Assembly (NCBI GenBank): GCA_029258405.1
Contig: JARHYY010000051.1
Location: 1 to 7,980 of the forward strand
Direction: 5' to 3'
DNA: 7,980 bases
Origin: Helicobacteraceae bacterium
Lineage (GTDB): Bacteria; Campylobacterota; Campylobacteria; Campylobacterales; Helicobacteraceae
The notes under the pieces are model-generated. The model did not search any database and was not told where the DNA came from. It worked only from the letters and a program-made list of their open reading frames with translations. The translations under genes were made by a program, and so were the position numbers. Shown in pieces: positions 5,795-7,980 of the stretch; positions within the stretch are counted from its first letter, which is position 1, and every line of letters begins with the position of its first letter.

Positions 5795-6508
5795 CTAGTT
5801 TTGCCCATGCTTTATAGCATATATGCAAATAGGGTGGTAGGTAAGGTAATTATGATATTTATGATAATAATCATGCATCCATTGCTTTTTGAGATAAGTT
5901 GCACCCAAAGAATTAACACCGCTTTTTTGAAGATGTCTAAAAATTTCCATAGTGCTTTTAAACTCTAGGCGAATTATTTCCTCATGCCATGCCATTATAT
6001 AAAAATGCTCATTTAAAATCTCTTTTATATCTGATGCACAGAGATACTCTAAACCAAAACCTGTAATATCCCTTACTTCTTTGAGATTTTGCGTGCCAAA
6101 AGTACCTATGAGCAATCTCGCATTTTTATTTAATGATGGAATAATATTTTGTATGGTTTTATAAAAATCAAGCCATTGAATACAAGCATTTGAGGCAACT
6201 AGGTCAAATTTATATTGATATATTTTTTGTGCATAAAAAGTATTCATATCAAAAATTGCAACCCTAATCCTTGCATCATCAAAGCATAATCCATAATCAT
6301 TAATATCATTACAAATATAATGCTTAAACATAAGCTGCTTAATGAGCATTTTTGTAAGCTCCCCCTGCCCACAACCAAATTCAAAAATATATTCAAATGT
6401 ATTTTTATCAAGCATATTGCATAAGATATGCCTCATATATTTTTGAACAGGCGTATGGGCACTATATGTTTTTTTTGCTTTTAAAAAATAATTTGAAGGT
6501 AGAGTCAT
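5795..6508 (-). CDS. bioC: Malonyl-ACP O-methyltransferase (biotin synthesis, BioC)
   Basis: SAM-dependent enzyme that methyl-esterifies malonyl-ACP so that the fatty acid synthesis enzymes can extend it to pimeloyl-ACP methyl ester. The 237-residue product has the class I methyltransferase motif I EFGCGQGEL (43-51), a motif II acidic region ICNDIND (65-71), the BioC-like LVASNACIQWLDF (103-115), a post-motif strand ARLLIGTFG (130-138) and HLQKSGVNSLG (192-202), which matches the family's conserved late motif. The QWL stretch separates BioC from other small methyltransferases. The ATG overlaps the bioF stop (ATGA at 6505-6508), and no separate ribosome site is clear, so translation is probably coupled to bioF. 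The protein is divergent but keeps all motifs. A generic methyltransferase is the alternative, made unlikely by the biotin neighbours. Confidence 0.85.
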   Translation of the reverse strand: MTLPSNYFLKAKKTYSAHTPVQKYMRHILCNMLDKNTFEYIFEFGCGQGELTKMLIKQLMFKHYICNDINDYGLCFDDARIRVAIFDMNTFYAQKIYQYKFDLVASNACIQWLDFYKTIQNIIPSLNKNARLLIGTFGTQNLKEVRDITGFGLEYLCASDIKEILNEHFYIMAWHEEIIRLEFKSTMEIFRHLQKSGVNSLGATYLKKQWMHDYYHKYHNYLTYHPICIYAIKHGQN

Positions 6509-7644
6509 AAAATATCTATGAGTTTTATAATATATTCTTCATGAATACCGCTATTGAGTGAAAAACGGATTCTTGCACTCCCTTTTGGAACAGTTGGCTC
6601 TTTGATAGCGGGTGCAAAAAAGCCTTGAGATTGCAATTTTTGTGCATATTCAACAGCTTTTTTATTTGAACCAAGTATGAGCGAAACAATATGAGCATCT
6701 CCTACATAATGCAAGCCTTTTGCATGCAAACCTTTTTTAAATATATCGCATATATCATGCAGCATCGCTCGGCGTTCGTTCAACAAAGGGAGCTTATGGA
6801 ATATAAATGAACTAAACGCAATATTAATAGGTGGCAATGCGGTTGAGTAAATCAGCCCTCGAGATTTATTGATAAAAAAATCCTTATACTCTTGTGTGCA
6901 TAATATACATGCCCCAACAGAGCAAAGAGCCTTCCCAAAGGTAAAAACAAGAAAATCAATATCCAAATCATATCCAAGATACCGTGCTAAGCCTAAGCCA
7001 TCTTGCCCAATTGCACCAACGCTATGTGCTTCATCAAGATACAAAAGTATATGCGGATAGCTTTTTTTGATATGAACAAGCTCTTGAACTTGTGCAAAAT
7101 CTCCATCCATGCTAAAGAGCCCTTCGCTAATAATGATAATAGTTGAGAATAGTTTATGATTTTTATCTATTATTGCTTGTAATTCTTGCATATTATTATG
7201 GCGATACCGCTTAAACCTCGCCCCCCCAAGCCTTAACCCATCAATAAGGCTTGCATGCACAGCTTTATCAGCCACAAACAAGGTATTTGGCAAAAGGCTT
7301 AAAGCCTGAATGCAAGAAATATTAAGATGATAGCCGCTATTAAACAAAAGGCACGATTTATGCACAAACAAGCTTGCTATATATGCCTCAAGCTCCTCAT
7401 AAATTTCAAAATTACCGCTTAAACTTCGAGAAGAAGAGCTTGAAAAAAATAAATCTCTAGCACCAAGCTGCTGCAAAAACTCTTGATACATATTATATTG
7501 TGATAAATACAAATAATCATTAGAAGCAAAATTTAATAATTTTTTGTTTTCTTTCCATATGAACAAACCATCATGTTTCAGCTTATGCAATGCTCTTAAA
7601 TTATTATCCTCTTGCAACTGTGCAAGTATATCTAAAACTTTCAT
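6505..7644 (-). CDS. bioF: 8-amino-7-oxononanoate synthase (BioF)
   Basis: PLP-dependent enzyme that condenses pimeloyl-ACP with L-alanine to give KAPA, releasing CO2. With the start chosen here the product has 379 residues. Motifs of the alpha-oxoamine synthase family: LNFASNDYLYLS (37-48), SSSRSLSGNFEIYEELE (70-86), FNSGYHLN (101-108), HAS (130-132, H130 stacking on PLP), SEGLFSMDGD (173-182), DEAHSVG (204-210, D204 and H207) and FGKAL (236-240) with K238 as the PLP lysine. TVPKGSARIRFSL (351-363) is the C-terminal signature. The ATG at 7642-7644 is preceded by AGAGG 4 bases away. A longer frame reaches 7722, but its extra 26 residues are not family-like and would overlap the bioA start. 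It is the first gene of a bioF-bioC operon, divergent from bioA. Confidence 0.95.
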   Translation of the reverse strand: MKVLDILAQLQEDNNLRALHKLKHDGLFIWKENKKLLNFASNDYLYLSQYNMYQEFLQQLGARDLFFSSSSSRSLSGNFEIYEELEAYIASLFVHKSCLLFNSGYHLNISCIQALSLLPNTLFVADKAVHASLIDGLRLGGARFKRYRHNNMQELQAIIDKNHKLFSTIIIISEGLFSMDGDFAQVQELVHIKKSYPHILLYLDEAHSVGAIGQDGLGLARYLGYDLDIDFLVFTFGKALCSVGACILCTQEYKDFFINKSRGLIYSTALPPINIAFSSFIFHKLPLLNERRAMLHDICDIFKKGLHAKGLHYVGDAHIVSLILGSNKKAVEYAQKLQSQGFFAPAIKEPTVPKGSARIRFSLNSGIHEEYIIKLIDIL

Positions 7645-7720
7645 AATACCTCTATGATAATAATATATGCTATTGTATTGTAAAATTAAAAATAATATTC
7701 TACTTTTAAGGAATTTAGTC
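7645..7720. promoter_or_regulatory. Divergent promoter region of bioF-bioC and bioA
   Basis: These 76 bases must hold both promoters. On the - strand TACAAT occurs at 7677-7682 and again at 7672-7677, giving -10 candidates at a workable distance from bioF; TATTAT at 7657-7662 is too near the AGAGG ribosome site (7649-7653). On the + strand TAATAT (7693-7698) is a weak -10 candidate, and AAGGA (7708-7712) is the bioA ribosome site, 8 bases before the ATG. I see no BirA-like inverted repeat (TTGTAAACC type). Confidence 0.5.
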
Positions 7721-7980
7721 ATGCAAACACTTATTCAACATGATTTAAAACATATTTGGCATCCTTGCACACAAATGAAAGACCATGAGCAACTACCCCT
7801 TATCCCCATTAAACGTGCCCATGGTTTATACCTATATGATTTTGATGATAAGGCTTATATGGATTGCATAAGCAGTTGGTGGGTTAATCTCTTTGGGCAT
7901 TGCAATGAATATATTAATAATGCCCTTAAAAATCAAATACAAAAGCTTGAGCATGTTATTTTAGCAGGTTTTACCCATGA
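7721..7980 (+). CDS. bioA: Adenosylmethionine-8-amino-7-oxononanoate aminotransferase (BioA), N-terminal part
   Basis: PLP-dependent class III aminotransferase that converts KAPA to DAPA, usually with SAM as amino donor. Eighty-six codons are in the window before it runs off the right edge. They carry the BioA-specific start: HIWHPCTQM (11-19) near the N-terminus, GLYLYDFDDKAYMDCISSWW (35-54) with the substrate-site SSWW, NLFGHCNEYINNAL (56-69) and LEHVILAGFTH at the edge. The PLP lysine region lies beyond the window. Start at the ATG with AAGGA 8 bases upstream. It is divergent from bioF-bioC, so the two halves of the pathway share one 76-base control region. Confidence 0.93.
   Translation, partial: MQTLIQHDLKHIWHPCTQMKDHEQLPLIPIKRAHGLYLYDFDDKAYMDCISSWWVNLFGHCNEYINNALKNQIQKLEHVILAGFTH

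Noticed and set aside
6869..7060. 63-codon open frame on the + strand
   Set aside because: Antisense to the catalytic core of bioF, including the PLP lysine region.
1..7980. CRISPR array, tRNA or rRNA genes
   Set aside because: No regularly spaced repeats, tRNA cloverleaf-like segments or rRNA sequence were noticed on reading the window.

Overview
The window looks like chromosomal DNA of an epsilonproteobacterium, most likely an enterohepatic-type Helicobacter. The DNA is A+T-rich. The exonuclease III, PseH and PseI products resemble the Helicobacter versions as I remember them, and a bioF/bioC block divergent from bioA is an arrangement seen in Campylobacterota. Species cannot be assigned from the sequence alone.

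Left part (1 to about 750, + strand): the 3' end of a group II intron. It has the C-terminal part of the reverse transcriptase/maturase with its HNH endonuclease domain, then a domain V-like RNA hairpin. A 25-30 codon reading frame follows, which may be the 3' exon of an interrupted gene. Its TGA overlaps the TTG start of the next gene, xth (exonuclease III, 752-1504, +).

Middle part (1505-5668, all - strand): surface-glycan genes, in transcription order gmd (GDP-mannose 4,6-dehydratase), a short frameshifted gene remnant, a GT4-family glycosyltransferase, then pseH and pseI overlapping by 11 bases. PseH and PseI are two of the steps to pseudaminic acid, the sugar used on flagellins and other surface glycans in these bacteria. 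gmd and the glycosyltransferase point to a GDP-6-deoxyhexose-containing glycan such as LPS O-chain; their partner enzymes are not in the window. Intergenic DNA holds a nested inverted repeat (3120-3188) and a perfect 16-base palindrome (5736-5751).

Right part (5795-7980): biotin synthesis. bioF and bioC overlap by 4 bases on the - strand, and bioA starts divergently on the + strand and runs off the window. BioC starts the disguised pimeloyl-ACP pathway, BioF joins pimeloyl-ACP to alanine, and BioA converts KAPA to DAPA. The esterase that must act between BioC and BioF is absent here.

No wholly new multi-gene system is visible. The points most worth a second look are the intron sitting against xth, the unrecognised frameshifted remnant in the glycan cluster, the 16-base palindrome upstream of gmd, and the missing esterase gene between bioF and bioC.
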